From an uncultured Kiritimatiellota bacterium (GTDB taxonomy: Bacteria > Verrucomicrobiota > Kiritimatiellia > RFP12 > UBA1067), in NCBI GenBank assembly GCA_934643865.1, contig CAKUCX010000011.1, positions 6,451-70,450 on the forward strand: DNA of 64,000 nt, written 5' to 3'. Below, piece after piece: positions 50,310 to 58,368 of the stretch. A program made the position numbers and the translations under genes. The notes below the pieces were generated by a model. The model was not told the DNA's origin. It ran no database searches and saw only the letters and a program-made list of their open reading frames with translations. Each line of letters begins with the position of its first letter. Position 1 is the first letter of the stretch.

Positions 50310-51755
50310 TCATTTGGTGAACGTGACGAGATAGGCTGCGGAGTTCTCGTCCAGACGCGAAAGGACGAGTTCGCCGTTGCGGCAGTCGACGGGAATGACC
50401 GTCAGGTCGCGTGTGTGGTCGAGGACGACGGCCGAGACGTCCTTCACGCCGTCCAACCCCTTCACCTTTACGCGCAGTTTCTCGTTCTGTCCACGATAGT
50501 CGACAACCACAAGCGACGCCGTCCGCCCGTCCGCCGACAGCCCGGCGATTGCCGCGACCGTCTTCTGCTTCGCGTCCACCTTCGTCTCGACCTTTGTCTG
50601 CGCGGCCCGGACGAAGTCGCCGAAAAGCTTCATCGAATACCAGCACTTGTTGTGCGTACCGTCGCCGTTGAGCCAGCCCCAGTTGCCCGTCGGCGCCGAC
50701 CCGTACCAGTACGCCTCGTCCAGGCGCGTCTCCTGCGCCTTGGAGAGGAAGTAGACGTTGAACGCCGCCGAGTCGATGTTGACATGGCCGGTCGGCCCCG
50801 TCTGCGCGCGGCGAATCGCAACCGGCGCGGAGTCGCGCCCGTGAATGCCGTTCCACGTGCGGATGTAATGCCACTCGTTGATGTTCGTGCGCGTCTTGAC
50901 AAAGCCGAGGGAGTCCAGGAGCGTGCGCATCTTCGCCACCGAGTCGAGCAGTCCGTCGGGATCGGACGTGTAGCCGTGCCAGGAGACGAAGTCAGGCGCG
51001 ACGCCGGCGTCCGTGCAGGCCTGCAGGAGCTCGCGGAAATAGGCCTCGTTCGCCCAGCACAACGCAGGGCCGCCGATCTGCTGGTCGGGGAACTCGCTCT
51101 TCAGGCGCTTGAGAACCGTAGCGAAGAGCTTGCAGAACCGCGTCTGGTGAATCGCGGCGCGCTTCCTCAAATCCGTTTCCGCGCAGCCGGGAATCACGTA
51201 GCAGTTGCTGATGCCGTCCGGCTCGTTCCAGATTTCCCAGCCCTGGAAGGCATCCGCCCAGCTGAAGCCGTCCGCCCACCCCTTGAGGTAATGGCGCATG
51301 ATGCCGGCCAGCACCTCGGCGTACTTCTCGTGGTCCTCCGGGTCGAGGACGTTGAAGTGGACGCCTTCGGTGTGCTCGATCGACGGACCCAGGCGGTAGA
51401 AAATCTTGAGCCCAAGGTCTCGCGACAGCTTCAGCACCTCGTCCGTCGCCTTGAAGAAGTAGTTCTTCGGATCCTTCGCATCCAGATGCATCAGCGGGAA
51501 GATGAAATGCGTGTCGATGATGCGCTGGCCGTTGTTCCACAGCGCCCAGTCGTGCGTGCGCGTGGCGGCAAAGCCCATCGCGCGGATGTCGGCGTCATCG
51601 TGGCGGATCGCGCGCGGGTAGAGGCGCGGCGCGCATCCAGAGGAATGGAGCAGGGGATTGACCGTGCCGGTCGGCTTGGCGAAATCGACAGTGACGTCGG
51701 CGGCAAGAGCGGAGACCCCCGACAGAAGCGCGAGCGCGCAGGCGATCTGTTTCAT
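50310..51755 (-). CDS. Secreted GH39-like glycoside hydrolase
   Basis: The 481-residue protein has a signal peptide (MKQIACALALLSGVSALA). Its TIM barrel carries FQGWEIWNEPDGIS with the acid/base Glu near residue 180 and RTNINEWHYI with the likely nucleophile Glu near 300, the pattern of GH39 beta-xylosidases and related GH-A enzymes. A short beta-domain ends the protein. The true substrate is unknown. Leader of about 70 nt after a TGCTATAAT box; the frame is open upstream, but the signal peptide sets the start. Confidence 0.78.
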   Translation of the reverse strand: MKQIACALALLSGVSALAADVTVDFAKPTGTVNPLLHSSGCAPRLYPRAIRHDDADIRAMGFAATRTHDWALWNNGQRIIDTHFIFPLMHLDAKDPKNYFFKATDEVLKLSRDLGLKIFYRLGPSIEHTEGVHFNVLDPEDHEKYAEVLAGIMRHYLKGWADGFSWADAFQGWEIWNEPDGISNCYVIPGCAETDLRKRAAIHQTRFCKLFATVLKRLKSEFPDQQIGGPALCWANEAYFRELLQACTDAGVAPDFVSWHGYTSDPDGLLDSVAKMRTLLDSLGFVKTRTNINEWHYIRTWNGIHGRDSAPVAIRRAQTGPTGHVNIDSAAFNVYFLSKAQETRLDEAYWYGSAPTGNWGWLNGDGTHNKCWYSMKLFGDFVRAAQTKVETKVDAKQKTVAAIAGLSADGRTASLVVVDYRGQNEKLRVKVKGLDGVKDVSAVVLDHTRDLTVIPVDCRNGELVLSRLDENSAAYLVTFTK

Positions 51756-51831
51756 CTTTCTGATTCCTTTCCCTTCCTTTTTCCCGGGCACGAACGGCTG
51801 TTCGTCGCGCCAAAAACGGCTTATGCCCCGC

Positions 51832-51840
51832 ATTATAGCA
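51832..51840 (-). promoter_or_regulatory. Extended -10 promoter (TGCTATAAT) of the GH39-like gene
   Basis: TGCTATAATGCGG, about 76 nt before the ATG at 51755. Confidence 0.6.
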
Positions 51841-51906
51841 TATTCGCCCGAATGGCAGGCAACGGGCGCTGGCCGCGGGGTTTGACGGGGAGCGCGCGCC
51901 GTGCTT

Positions 51907-52026
51907 TTAGCCCTCGTCCGTCATCCCGACTTCGTGGACGGCGTACGTGCGCTCGTTCAGCAACGGGAACACGGCGACGATGCGGTATCCACAGCCAGCA
52001 AGAAGCTTCCCGCCCACATCAATCAT
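51907..52026 (-). CDS. Small hypothetical protein, 39 residues
   Basis: The frame MIDVGGKLLAGCGYRIVAVF to VHEVGMTDEG is preceded by AAAGG and an AGGAGG-rich stretch. The composition looks like a protein, but no family was recognised. It may be a remnant of a longer gene. It lies in the 373-bp gap between the GH39-like gene and the ORFan; apart from this frame, one copy of an inverted repeat and a purine-rich segment, I see nothing else there. Confidence 0.3.
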   Translation of the reverse strand: MIDVGGKLLAGCGYRIVAVFPLLNERTYAVHEVGMTDEG

Positions 52027-52064
52027 CCTTTCACACCTTCCACCTCCTCTCCCCACGCATTCTG

Positions 52065-52081
52065 TTCCGAAGAAATCAAGC
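52065..52081. repeat. 17-bp inverted repeat, left copy
   Basis: The complement of 53275-53291 (GCTTGATTTCTTCGGAA). Each copy is followed on its own strand by purine-rich DNA. The pair flanks the 333-residue ORFan and its promoter. Confidence 0.8.
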
Positions 52082-52128
52082 GAAAAATTCAAGCACTCAA
52101 CCAAAGATGAGCCGTCCAAAAACAAACG

Positions 52129-53130
52129 CTACGCGGAAGAACGCATGCGGCGGCGTCGCAGCCATTCGGACACGCGGAAGGACGTGTGGGGCCACACGCC
52201 GCGTCCCAATGGCCTTTTCGCAAGAACGATGCAGGCTGGATCAATTCGCAGGGCCAGCGCTGCCTCAAGCGAAATGATGGTCTTCCCTGTTTCCGCAAGC
52301 ACGGCAGCCGCAGCGGAAAGCGACGCGTCCGCAATCAGACCAGTACAACGAGGGACGTGGACGCCCGCGACCTTCCGCGTCCGTGCAGCCGGCGTTCCGG
52401 AGGCGGCTGGAAGTGCCGCGTCGACTGGAACGGGATCGATGAGGCCACACGCCTGCCGGAAGCGTCGCGCAATGGACTTGTAGCGCATAAGCGCCGCATA
52501 ATGCGCAAAGAGATCGGGCGCCTCGCGTTCAAGAAGGCGTTTGATTCCTCCACGACGGCCATAAAAACCCACAGAGGCATTGCCCACAATACGATTATCG
52601 ACATAGCATTCAAGGTCTTCAAGCATCCCACCAAGGCGCAGGGCCGCTTCGGGCGACGTCCGCGCAATCTGCCACGCCGCCCTCAGCGCGTCCATGGTCG
52701 GCTTCGGATTCGTCGTCCGCCGCCGCGTGATGGCGCGGCGCGTGCGCCCGAGCGCAAGCCGACGGTCTCGTTCGCGTTCGTAGTAGGTCGTGCGACGCAT
52801 ATGACGGCGCGCCGACTCAAACGCCTGACGCGCGAGCCAGCAGGCGAGAGCGGGCGCGCCAATGAAAAAGCAGACGGCAAGGGCGTCCGAACATCGTTCG
52901 AGCGGGCGGACGCCGCGCGAGTTCTGCCAGCTGCGGAACGTGCGCGGCATGGGGCCGATGGTGCGCCCCTCAACAGAGGCCGCACGCCAGAACGCGCAGC
53001 GATATGCTTCGGAATCCAACCCGAGAACTTCTTCGCGGAACCAGTCGAAAAACATCCGCGCGTCCGCGCAGGGACGTTCGACGAGCGCGTGTCCTTCTCG
53101 GATCAACGTCCTCCTGATTCGTCGATTCAT
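52129..53130 (-). CDS. Hypothetical protein with one membrane segment
   Basis: The 333-residue protein resembles no family known to me. It is strongly basic, with many Arg, and has one clear hydrophobic segment (ALAVCFFIGAPALACWLA, near residues 83-100). The region after it (SARRHMRRTTYYERERDRR) is highly charged. Start at 53130, with GAGGG upstream; a 9-codon ORF ends at a TGA overlapping this ATG. The gene and its TGGTAGACT promoter lie between 17-bp inverted repeats, suggesting recent insertion. Confidence 0.6.
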   Translation of the reverse strand: MNRRIRRTLIREGHALVERPCADARMFFDWFREEVLGLDSEAYRCAFWRAASVEGRTIGPMPRTFRSWQNSRGVRPLERCSDALAVCFFIGAPALACWLARQAFESARRHMRRTTYYERERDRRLALGRTRRAITRRRTTNPKPTMDALRAAWQIARTSPEAALRLGGMLEDLECYVDNRIVGNASVGFYGRRGGIKRLLEREAPDLFAHYAALMRYKSIARRFRQACGLIDPVPVDAALPAASGTPAARTRKVAGVHVPRCTGLIADASLSAAAAVLAETGKTIISLEAALALRIDPACIVLAKRPLGRGVWPHTSFRVSEWLRRRRMRSSA

Positions 53131-53236
53131 CGTCTTTTCCCTCGTCTTGACTTCATGGCAGCACGCTTGCCCCCCTGTTGCCCTCCTTCCAGTCATCTTT
53201 TCGGCTGAACGACGTGACTTTGGACGGGGCAACAGA

Positions 53237-53245
53237 AGTCTACCA
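53237..53245 (-). promoter_or_regulatory. Extended -10 promoter (TGGTAGACT) of the ORFan
   Basis: TGGTAGACT, with TTGCCC 18 bp upstream, lies about 106 nt before the start at 53130. The 434-bp gap 53131-53564 otherwise holds the right inverted repeat, the purine tract and the rplQ terminators. Confidence 0.45.
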
Positions 53246-53274
53246 CATCCAGATGAGACGGGGCAAGACGAATT

Positions 53275-53291
53275 GCTTGATTTCTTCGGAA
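53275..53291. repeat. 17-bp inverted repeat, right copy
   Basis: GCTTGATTTCTTCGGAA on the plus strand, an exact inverted match to 52065-52081. Confidence 0.8.
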
Positions 53292-53331
53292 TGAAACTAG
53301 GTGCGGGAATCATGCGCGAACGAATTTGAAC

Positions 53332-53409
53332 GGGGAAGGGGAGAGAGAAGGGGGGGAGGAGAAGGAGAAGGAGAGGGAGGGGGGAGAGGGGAGGGGAAGA
53401 GAAGAGGAG
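53332..53409 (+). repeat. 78-base uninterrupted homopurine tract
   Basis: All 78 bases are A or G on the plus strand, built from GGGGA, GGAGAA and GAGGG blocks with partial mirror symmetry. Such tracts can form triplex DNA or arrest transcription. It lies beyond the rplQ terminators. Confidence 0.9.
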
Positions 53410-53489
53410 TGAAGTCCAACGAACAAATGCATGTGGCCGATTGCTTGGACGGCCACTGCGTGGACAACTTCCGCTTGAGGCAGGCAAAC

Positions 53490-53551
53490 AAACGGACGCG
53501 CCCGTCGGGCGCGTCCGTTTACGTTGGCTTCAGCCCGCAGGGCTTGAAGCC
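53490..53551 (-). terminator. Double-hairpin terminator of the ribosomal protein/rpoA run
   Basis: Two hairpins follow the rplQ stop. The first (53526-53551) has arms GGCTTCAAGCCC-type with one bulge. The second (53490-53520) is a perfect 15-bp stem around one base, followed by TTTGTTTG on the minus strand. Confidence 0.85.
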
Positions 53552-53564
53552 TGTTGGCCTGGAC

Positions 53565-53999
53565 CTACTTGGCGTCCTCGGCCTTCGGAGCTTCGGCGGC
53601 AGAGGCAGCGGCTTCGGGCGCCGCATCCGCGACTTCCGGAACGGAAACCCACTGGAGAAGGCACATCGGAGCCGCGTCGCCCTTGCGGGCGCCAAGCTTG
53701 AGGATGCGCGTGTAGCCGCCCTTGCGGCCTTCCATCGCCGGGACGATCTTGTCGAACAGCTTCTGGACGGCTTCGCCCTTGGGCTGCTGGAGACGGGACG
53801 CCGCGAGGCGGCGGGCCGCAAGACCACCCTTGCGGGCGATCGTGACCATCTTCTCGGCGTCCTTGCGGGCCTGCTTGGCCTTCGGGAGCGTGGTCTTGAT
53901 CGATTCGGCGAGGATCAGGTTCGTCACAAGGCTCTTCATAAGGGCCTTGCGGTGCGCGGTCGAGCGCCCGAACTTCTTCATAACTCTCTGGTGACGCAT
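53565..53999 (-). CDS. rplQ: 50S ribosomal protein L17
   Basis: The 144-residue protein shows the bL17 core: MRHQRVMKKFGRSTAHRKAL at the N-terminus and NLILAESIKTTLPKAKQARK. It has an extra Ala/Glu-rich tail of about 25 residues. It is the last gene of the alpha operon, 21 nt after rpoA and before a strong terminator. Confidence 0.96.
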   Translation of the reverse strand: MRHQRVMKKFGRSTAHRKALMKSLVTNLILAESIKTTLPKAKQARKDAEKMVTIARKGGLAARRLAASRLQQPKGEAVQKLFDKIVPAMEGRKGGYTRILKLGARKGDAAPMCLLQWVSVPEVADAAPEAAASAAEAPKAEDAK

Positions 54000-54020
54000 G
54001 GGAACACTTCCTTACAACAA

Positions 54021-55019
54021 TTACTTCTTCGATTCGAGCAGGTCGGCGTCGAACTTGTATCCGAGGCAGAGCCCGAGGTCCTTCAGCTTGTCCTTGATCT
54101 CGTTCAGCGACTTCTTTCCGAAGTTGCGGTACTTGAGCATATCCGCCTCGGTCTTCTGCGCAAGCTCGCCAACCGTGGTGATATTGGCGTTGTTGAGGCA
54201 GTTCGCGGCACGGACCGAAAGCTCGATCTCGTTCACGGACATGTTCAGCAGCTTGCGGAGGCGCTCGCGTTCGTCCGCGCCCTTCTTCTCGGAGTCGTCG
54301 AACTCAAGCGCGTCCACGTTCGAGTAGTCGACGAACACGTCGAGATGGCGGCGGAGAACCGCGGCGGCGGTCTTGAGGGCGTCATCCGGCGTCACGCGAC
54401 CGTCAGTCCACACGTCGAGGACGAGCTTCTCGTAGTCGGTGCGCTGGCCCACGCGGGTGTTCTCCACGAGGAAGTTTACGCGCGTGACGGGCGAGAAGAT
54501 CGAGTCGATCGCGATGCGGCCGATCTCCTGGTCCGGCGTCTTGTTACCCTCGGCCAGGCAGAAGCCGCGACCGATGCGGATTTCGCACTCCATGTCGAGG
54601 ACGGCGCCCTCTTCGAGCGTCGCGATCTCCTGGCGGGGATTGAGCACCTCCACGGCGTTCTCCGTGGCGAAATCGCCGGCCGTGACCGTGCAGGGCCCCT
54701 CCTTGCGCAGGTGGAGCTTGGTGTTCTCGCGCGTGTACGTCTTCAGCAGCACGCGCTTCAGGTTGAGGATGATGTCCGTCACGTCCTCCGCGACGCCCGG
54801 AATCGTCGAGAACTCGTGGCTCACGCCCTCGATCTTGACCGAGCTGATCGCGCAGCCCTCGATGGACGAGAGCAGCACGCGGCGGAGCGAGTTCCCGATC
54901 GTGCGGGCGTAGCCGATTTCAAACGGCTCGGCCACAAATCGGGCATACGTCTCCGTTGCGACGCCCTCGTCACGCTGGACGCGCTCAGGCATTTCAAAAC
55001 GACTCAAACGGATCGGCAT
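54021..55019 (-). CDS. rpoA: DNA-directed RNA polymerase subunit alpha
   Basis: The 332-residue subunit nucleates RNA polymerase assembly. The N-terminal domain has FEIGYARTIGNSLRRVLLSS and VEDVTDIILNLK. The C-terminal domain binds promoter UP elements and activators through two HhH motifs (ELSVRAANCLNNANI, LKYRNFGKKSLNEIKDKL). It sits in the standard order rpsD-rpoA-rplQ. Confidence 0.98.
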   Translation of the reverse strand: MPIRLSRFEMPERVQRDEGVATETYARFVAEPFEIGYARTIGNSLRRVLLSSIEGCAISSVKIEGVSHEFSTIPGVAEDVTDIILNLKRVLLKTYTRENTKLHLRKEGPCTVTAGDFATENAVEVLNPRQEIATLEEGAVLDMECEIRIGRGFCLAEGNKTPDQEIGRIAIDSIFSPVTRVNFLVENTRVGQRTDYEKLVLDVWTDGRVTPDDALKTAAAVLRRHLDVFVDYSNVDALEFDDSEKKGADERERLRKLLNMSVNEIELSVRAANCLNNANITTVGELAQKTEADMLKYRNFGKKSLNEIKDKLKDLGLCLGYKFDADLLESKK

Positions 55020-55073
55020 TGAAACCTCCCTTGAGATGGGTGAAAACTACGGGCGGGCCTCTGCCCGCTTCCA

Positions 55074-55703
55074 TTAACGCGAGTAGAGTTCGACGATCGC
55101 CTGCTCATCGACGATCGGCGCGATCTGCTCGCGGGTCGGAATCTCGACGATTTCGGCCTTGAACGCCGTGCGGTCAAGGTTGATCCAGGCCGGCATCTGC
55201 GCCTTCGTCGCGGCGTCGAGGGACTTCGTCGCGAAGTCGCGGGACTTCGCCTTGTCCTTGACGGCGACGACGTCGCCCTGGCCCAGGACCATCGACGGGA
55301 CCGCGGCCTTGCGGCCGTTCACCGTGACGTGCCCGTGGAGCACGTACTGACGCGCGGCGCGGCGGCTCGGCGCGAAGCCGAGGCGGTACACCACGTTGTC
55401 AAGACGGAGTTCAAGGAGCTGGAGGAGGATCTCGCCCGTCACGCCCTTGCGGCGCAGGGCCTCCTTGAAGAAGCGGTGGAACTGCAGCTCGCCCATGCCG
55501 TACTGGCGGCGGAGCGACTGCTTCTGGCGCAGCTGCTCGCCGTATTCGGACATCTTGCGGGCGCGGCGCGCCACGTGCATGCCGGGAATGCCCGTGCCCT
55601 GGTCGATCGGGCACTTGGCGCGATAGCAGCGCTCGCCCTTGAGGAAGAGCTTCTGCCCTTCGCGGCGGCACTGACGACAAACGGGACCAGTATAACGACC
55701 CAT
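55074..55703 (-). CDS. rpsD: 30S ribosomal protein S4
   Basis: The 209-residue protein has four N-terminal cysteines (VCRQCRREG and GERCYRAKCPID), marking the zinc-binding form of uS4. An S4 RNA-binding domain follows (LELRLDNVVYRLGFA, HGHVTVNGRK). It nucleates assembly of the small subunit and is often the translational regulator of this operon. Confidence 0.97.
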   Translation of the reverse strand: MGRYTGPVCRQCRREGQKLFLKGERCYRAKCPIDQGTGIPGMHVARRARKMSEYGEQLRQKQSLRRQYGMGELQFHRFFKEALRRKGVTGEILLQLLELRLDNVVYRLGFAPSRRAARQYVLHGHVTVNGRKAAVPSMVLGQGDVVAVKDKAKSRDFATKSLDAATKAQMPAWINLDRTAFKAEIVEIPTREQIAPIVDEQAIVELYSR

Positions 55704-55705
55704 GA

Positions 55706-56173
55706 TTAAACCCTCCTGCGCTTACGCGGACGGCAGCCGTTGTGGGGAACCGGCGTGCAGTCGGTGATCATCGTGACGCGGATGCCCGCAGCCTGGATGG
55801 CGCGCACGGCCGACTCGCGGCCCGCGCCCGCACCCTGCATGCGGACTTCGCATTCGTGCATGCCCTTGGCATACGCCGTACGGGCCGCGTCCTGCGCGAC
55901 CATCGTCGCGGCGAACGCCGTACACTTGCGGCTGCCCTTGAAGCCGGCCTTGCCGGCCGAGCTCCAGGCAATCACGCCGCCGCGCGCGTCGGCAATCGAC
56001 ACCTGCGTGTTGTTGAACGTGGAACGGATGAAGGCGATGCCGGCGGGGATGGACTTGCCGGGGCGCTTCTTCGAGGCGGGAGCGGCCTCCCCCTCGGCGG
56101 CCGCCGGAGCGGCCGCATCTGCCGCCGGGGCCGGAGCCGCAGCAGCTTCCTGCTTGATCTTCTCTTCGCTCAT
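55706..56173 (-). CDS. rpsK: 30S ribosomal protein S11 with Ala/Pro-rich N-terminal extension
   Basis: The 155-residue protein has a normal uS11 core from GIAFIRSTFNNTQVSIAD through CTPVPHNGCRPRKRRRV. About 35 Ala-, Pro- and Glu-rich residues precede it. The start at 56173 is supported by GAGAGGA before the ATG. The extension may be a flexible tail on the ribosome platform. Confidence 0.95.
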   Translation of the reverse strand: MSEEKIKQEAAAAPAPAADAAAPAAAEGEAAPASKKRPGKSIPAGIAFIRSTFNNTQVSIADARGGVIAWSSAGKAGFKGSRKCTAFAATMVAQDAARTAYAKGMHECEVRMQGAGAGRESAVRAIQAAGIRVTMITDCTPVPHNGCRPRKRRRV

Positions 56174-56200
56174 TGTCTAAATTCCTCTCCTACAACGGGC

Positions 56201-56590
56201 TTACTTCTTCGCGGGAGCCGAGGCGCGAATCGCGGAGGCCGACGCCTTGCGGTTGCCCTTGCGCGTCTTCGCGTTCGTCTTCGTGCGCTGGCCGCGCACC
56301 GGCAGCCCGCGCTTGTGGCGGAGCCCGCGGTAGGAGCCGATCGAGATCAGGCGGCGGATGTTCTGCGACACCTCGCGGCGCAGGTCGCCCTCGACCCGGT
56401 AGTGGTCCTGAATGTACGTGGTGATCGCATGGATCTCGTCCTGCGTCAGGTCGTCGGCCTTCTTGCTCGGCTCGACGTTGCACGCCGCCAGCACGTCGTC
56501 CGCGCGCTTCGGCCCGATTCCGTGGATGTACCGGAGCGCATACCGCGTATGCTTCTTGCCCGGAATATCCACACCCATCAATCTCGGCAT
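56201..56590 (-). CDS. rpsM: 30S ribosomal protein S13
   Basis: The 129-residue protein opens PRLMGVDIPGKKHTRYALRY-like (key part GVDIPGKKH), then YIHGIGPKRADDVL and GSYRGLRHKRGLPVRGQRTKTNART-like (RGLPVRGQRTKTN) near the C-terminus, typical of uS13. It sits at the head of the small subunit and contacts the tRNAs and L5. Confidence 0.97.
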   Translation of the reverse strand: MPRLMGVDIPGKKHTRYALRYIHGIGPKRADDVLAACNVEPSKKADDLTQDEIHAITTYIQDHYRVEGDLRREVSQNIRRLISIGSYRGLRHKRGLPVRGQRTKTNAKTRKGNRKASASAIRASAPAKK

Positions 56591-56612
56591 GTCTGTTTTC
56601 CCTCTTGCTTTC

Positions 56613-56726
56613 TTAGCCCTGGCGCTGCTTGTGGCGCGGGTTTGTGCAGATCACGCGCACCACGCCCTTGCGGCGGATGATGCGGCAGTTCTCGCAGATG
56701 CGACGAACGGAGCTACGTACTTTCAT
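56613..56726 (-). CDS. rpmJ: 50S ribosomal protein L36
   Basis: This 37-residue protein, MKVRSSVRRICENCRIIRR onward to NPRHKQRQG, has the zinc-binding Cys-Cys-Cys-His pattern of bL36 (CENC, CTNPRH). It lies in the usual place just before rpsM and 43 nt after aroKB. Confidence 0.95.
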   Translation of the reverse strand: MKVRSSVRRICENCRIIRRKGVVRVICTNPRHKQRQG

Positions 56727-56768
56727 GTTGTTTACTCTACTTTCGTGGTCGAACAATCAAATATTATC

Positions 56769-58364
56769 TCAAAATTCGTTTCGTCTGGCAAGGGGGTAAA
56801 TCGATAAAAAACGACGGACATCGACACGCGTGAGGCGCACGTCGCCCCAGGCGCAGGGGAGCGCAAAGCGCACCTCCCCGTTCACCTGCTTCTTGTCGCG
56901 GCACATGATCTCAGCAAGCGACGCGAAGGTCAGGTCTTCCGGCAAGGCCGTCGGCAGCCCGACGGACGCGAACGCGGCGGCCACTTCGTCCGGCCATCCG
57001 GGCGCGGCAAGGCCGAGGCGCACCGCAAGACGCGCCTCCTCCACCGTCCCGATCGCGACGGCCTCGCCGTGCCGCACGCGGAAGTCCGTCGCCACTTCGA
57101 CCGCATGCCCGACCGTGTGGCCGAGGTTGAGCTTCGCCCGGTCGCCCTTCTCGAAAGGGTCGCGCCGCACGAAGTCCACCTTTACCGCCAGCGCGCGCGC
57201 CACGAAGGCCGCCACGTCGGACAGGTCGCCGAGCGGCCCGTCGGCCGGGAAGGACGCAAGCCCCGCGCGGAGTTCCGGCGAATCGGAGATGAGCGCATGC
57301 TTGACGGCCTCGGCGAGGCCGCAGCGCACCTCGCGCGCCGGCAGGGTGAGCAGGGTCGAGACGTCCGCCAGCACGAGGGCGGGCGAATGGAACGCGCCGA
57401 CCATGTTCTTCGCGCCGGGAAGGTCGCAGCCCGTCTTGCCGCCCGTCGAGGCGTCCACCATCGAAAGGAGCGTCGTCGGGACGTTGACCCACGGGATGCC
57501 GCGCATCCAGGTGGCGGCGGCGAAGCCGGCCATGTCCCCCACGACGCCGCCCCCCACGGCGACGGCGAAGTCCGCGCGGCCGAGGCCGGCAGACTGGAAC
57601 GCGCCCCAGATGGACTGGACGGTCGCGAGCGTCTTCGCCTCCTCGCCGGCGGGGACCGCGAAGAGCCGCGCCGCAATGCCCGCCCGTTCAAGCGCGTCCA
57701 CCGCGCGGGGCGCGAGGCGGGGGGCGGTATGCGCATCGCACACGACCACGGCGCGATGGCCGAGGCCGCGCGGCGCCGCCTGTTCGCCGAGCGTCTCCAG
57801 CAGGTCCGTCCCCACGACGACATCGGAGGGGACGTCGCCGGAGACGATGCGGAACGCGCCGAAGAGGACCTCCAGCGCGTCCAGCAGGACCTCGGGCGGA
57901 CGGACGGAGACGTCCAGCCGCAGGGGGAAACTGGCGTAATGGGCGGCGCGGCGCGCGAGCAGCCCTTCGAGCCGCGCGCGCGCCTCGGCGGCGCCCCCGT
58001 CCACAAGGGGGCGCGTCCCCGGCGCGCGGCCGATGCGCGCGCAGAGCGCGTCGAGGGAACAGTCGAGGCAGACCACCGTCCCGCAACGCTCCGCAACCGC
58101 GCGCGCCGCGTCCCGCACCAAGGCGCCGCCCCCCAGGGCGACGACGGCGGACGGACGCCGCGCGGCCTCCTCCAGCGCGCGCAGCTCGCGCGCGCGGAAC
58201 CCTTCCTCCCCCTCCGCCGCGAAGATCGCGGGGATGGCGCGCCCGGCGGCCTTCTCGATCTCCACGTCAAGATCGACGAAGGGGCGCGCGAGGCGCCGTG
58301 CGAGCAGCCTGCCCAGCGTCGACTTGCCGCTGCCGGGCGGCCCGTAGAGGAAGAGGCAGCCCAT
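56769..58364 (-). CDS. aroKB: Bifunctional shikimate kinase / 3-dehydroquinate synthase
   Basis: The 531-residue fusion catalyses two steps of the shikimate pathway. The N-terminal 165 residues are shikimate kinase, with Walker A LYGPPGSGKSTLGR and VALGGGALVR. The C-terminal 360 residues are dehydroquinate synthase, with AVGGGVVGDMAGFAAATWMRG, GGKTGCDLPGAKNMVGAFHSP and the zinc ligands in AEAVKHALI and LGHTVGHAVE. The two genes are usually separate, so this is a fused form. It starts 4 nt after the RRM gene. Confidence 0.95.
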   Translation of the reverse strand: MGCLFLYGPPGSGKSTLGRLLARRLARPFVDLDVEIEKAAGRAIPAIFAAEGEEGFRARELRALEEAARRPSAVVALGGGALVRDAARAVAERCGTVVCLDCSLDALCARIGRAPGTRPLVDGGAAEARARLEGLLARRAAHYASFPLRLDVSVRPPEVLLDALEVLFGAFRIVSGDVPSDVVVGTDLLETLGEQAAPRGLGHRAVVVCDAHTAPRLAPRAVDALERAGIAARLFAVPAGEEAKTLATVQSIWGAFQSAGLGRADFAVAVGGGVVGDMAGFAAATWMRGIPWVNVPTTLLSMVDASTGGKTGCDLPGAKNMVGAFHSPALVLADVSTLLTLPAREVRCGLAEAVKHALISDSPELRAGLASFPADGPLGDLSDVAAFVARALAVKVDFVRRDPFEKGDRAKLNLGHTVGHAVEVATDFRVRHGEAVAIGTVEEARLAVRLGLAAPGWPDEVAAAFASVGLPTALPEDLTFASLAEIMCRDKKQVNGEVRFALPCAWGDVRLTRVDVRRFLSIYPLARRNEF

Positions 58365-58368
58365 GGGC

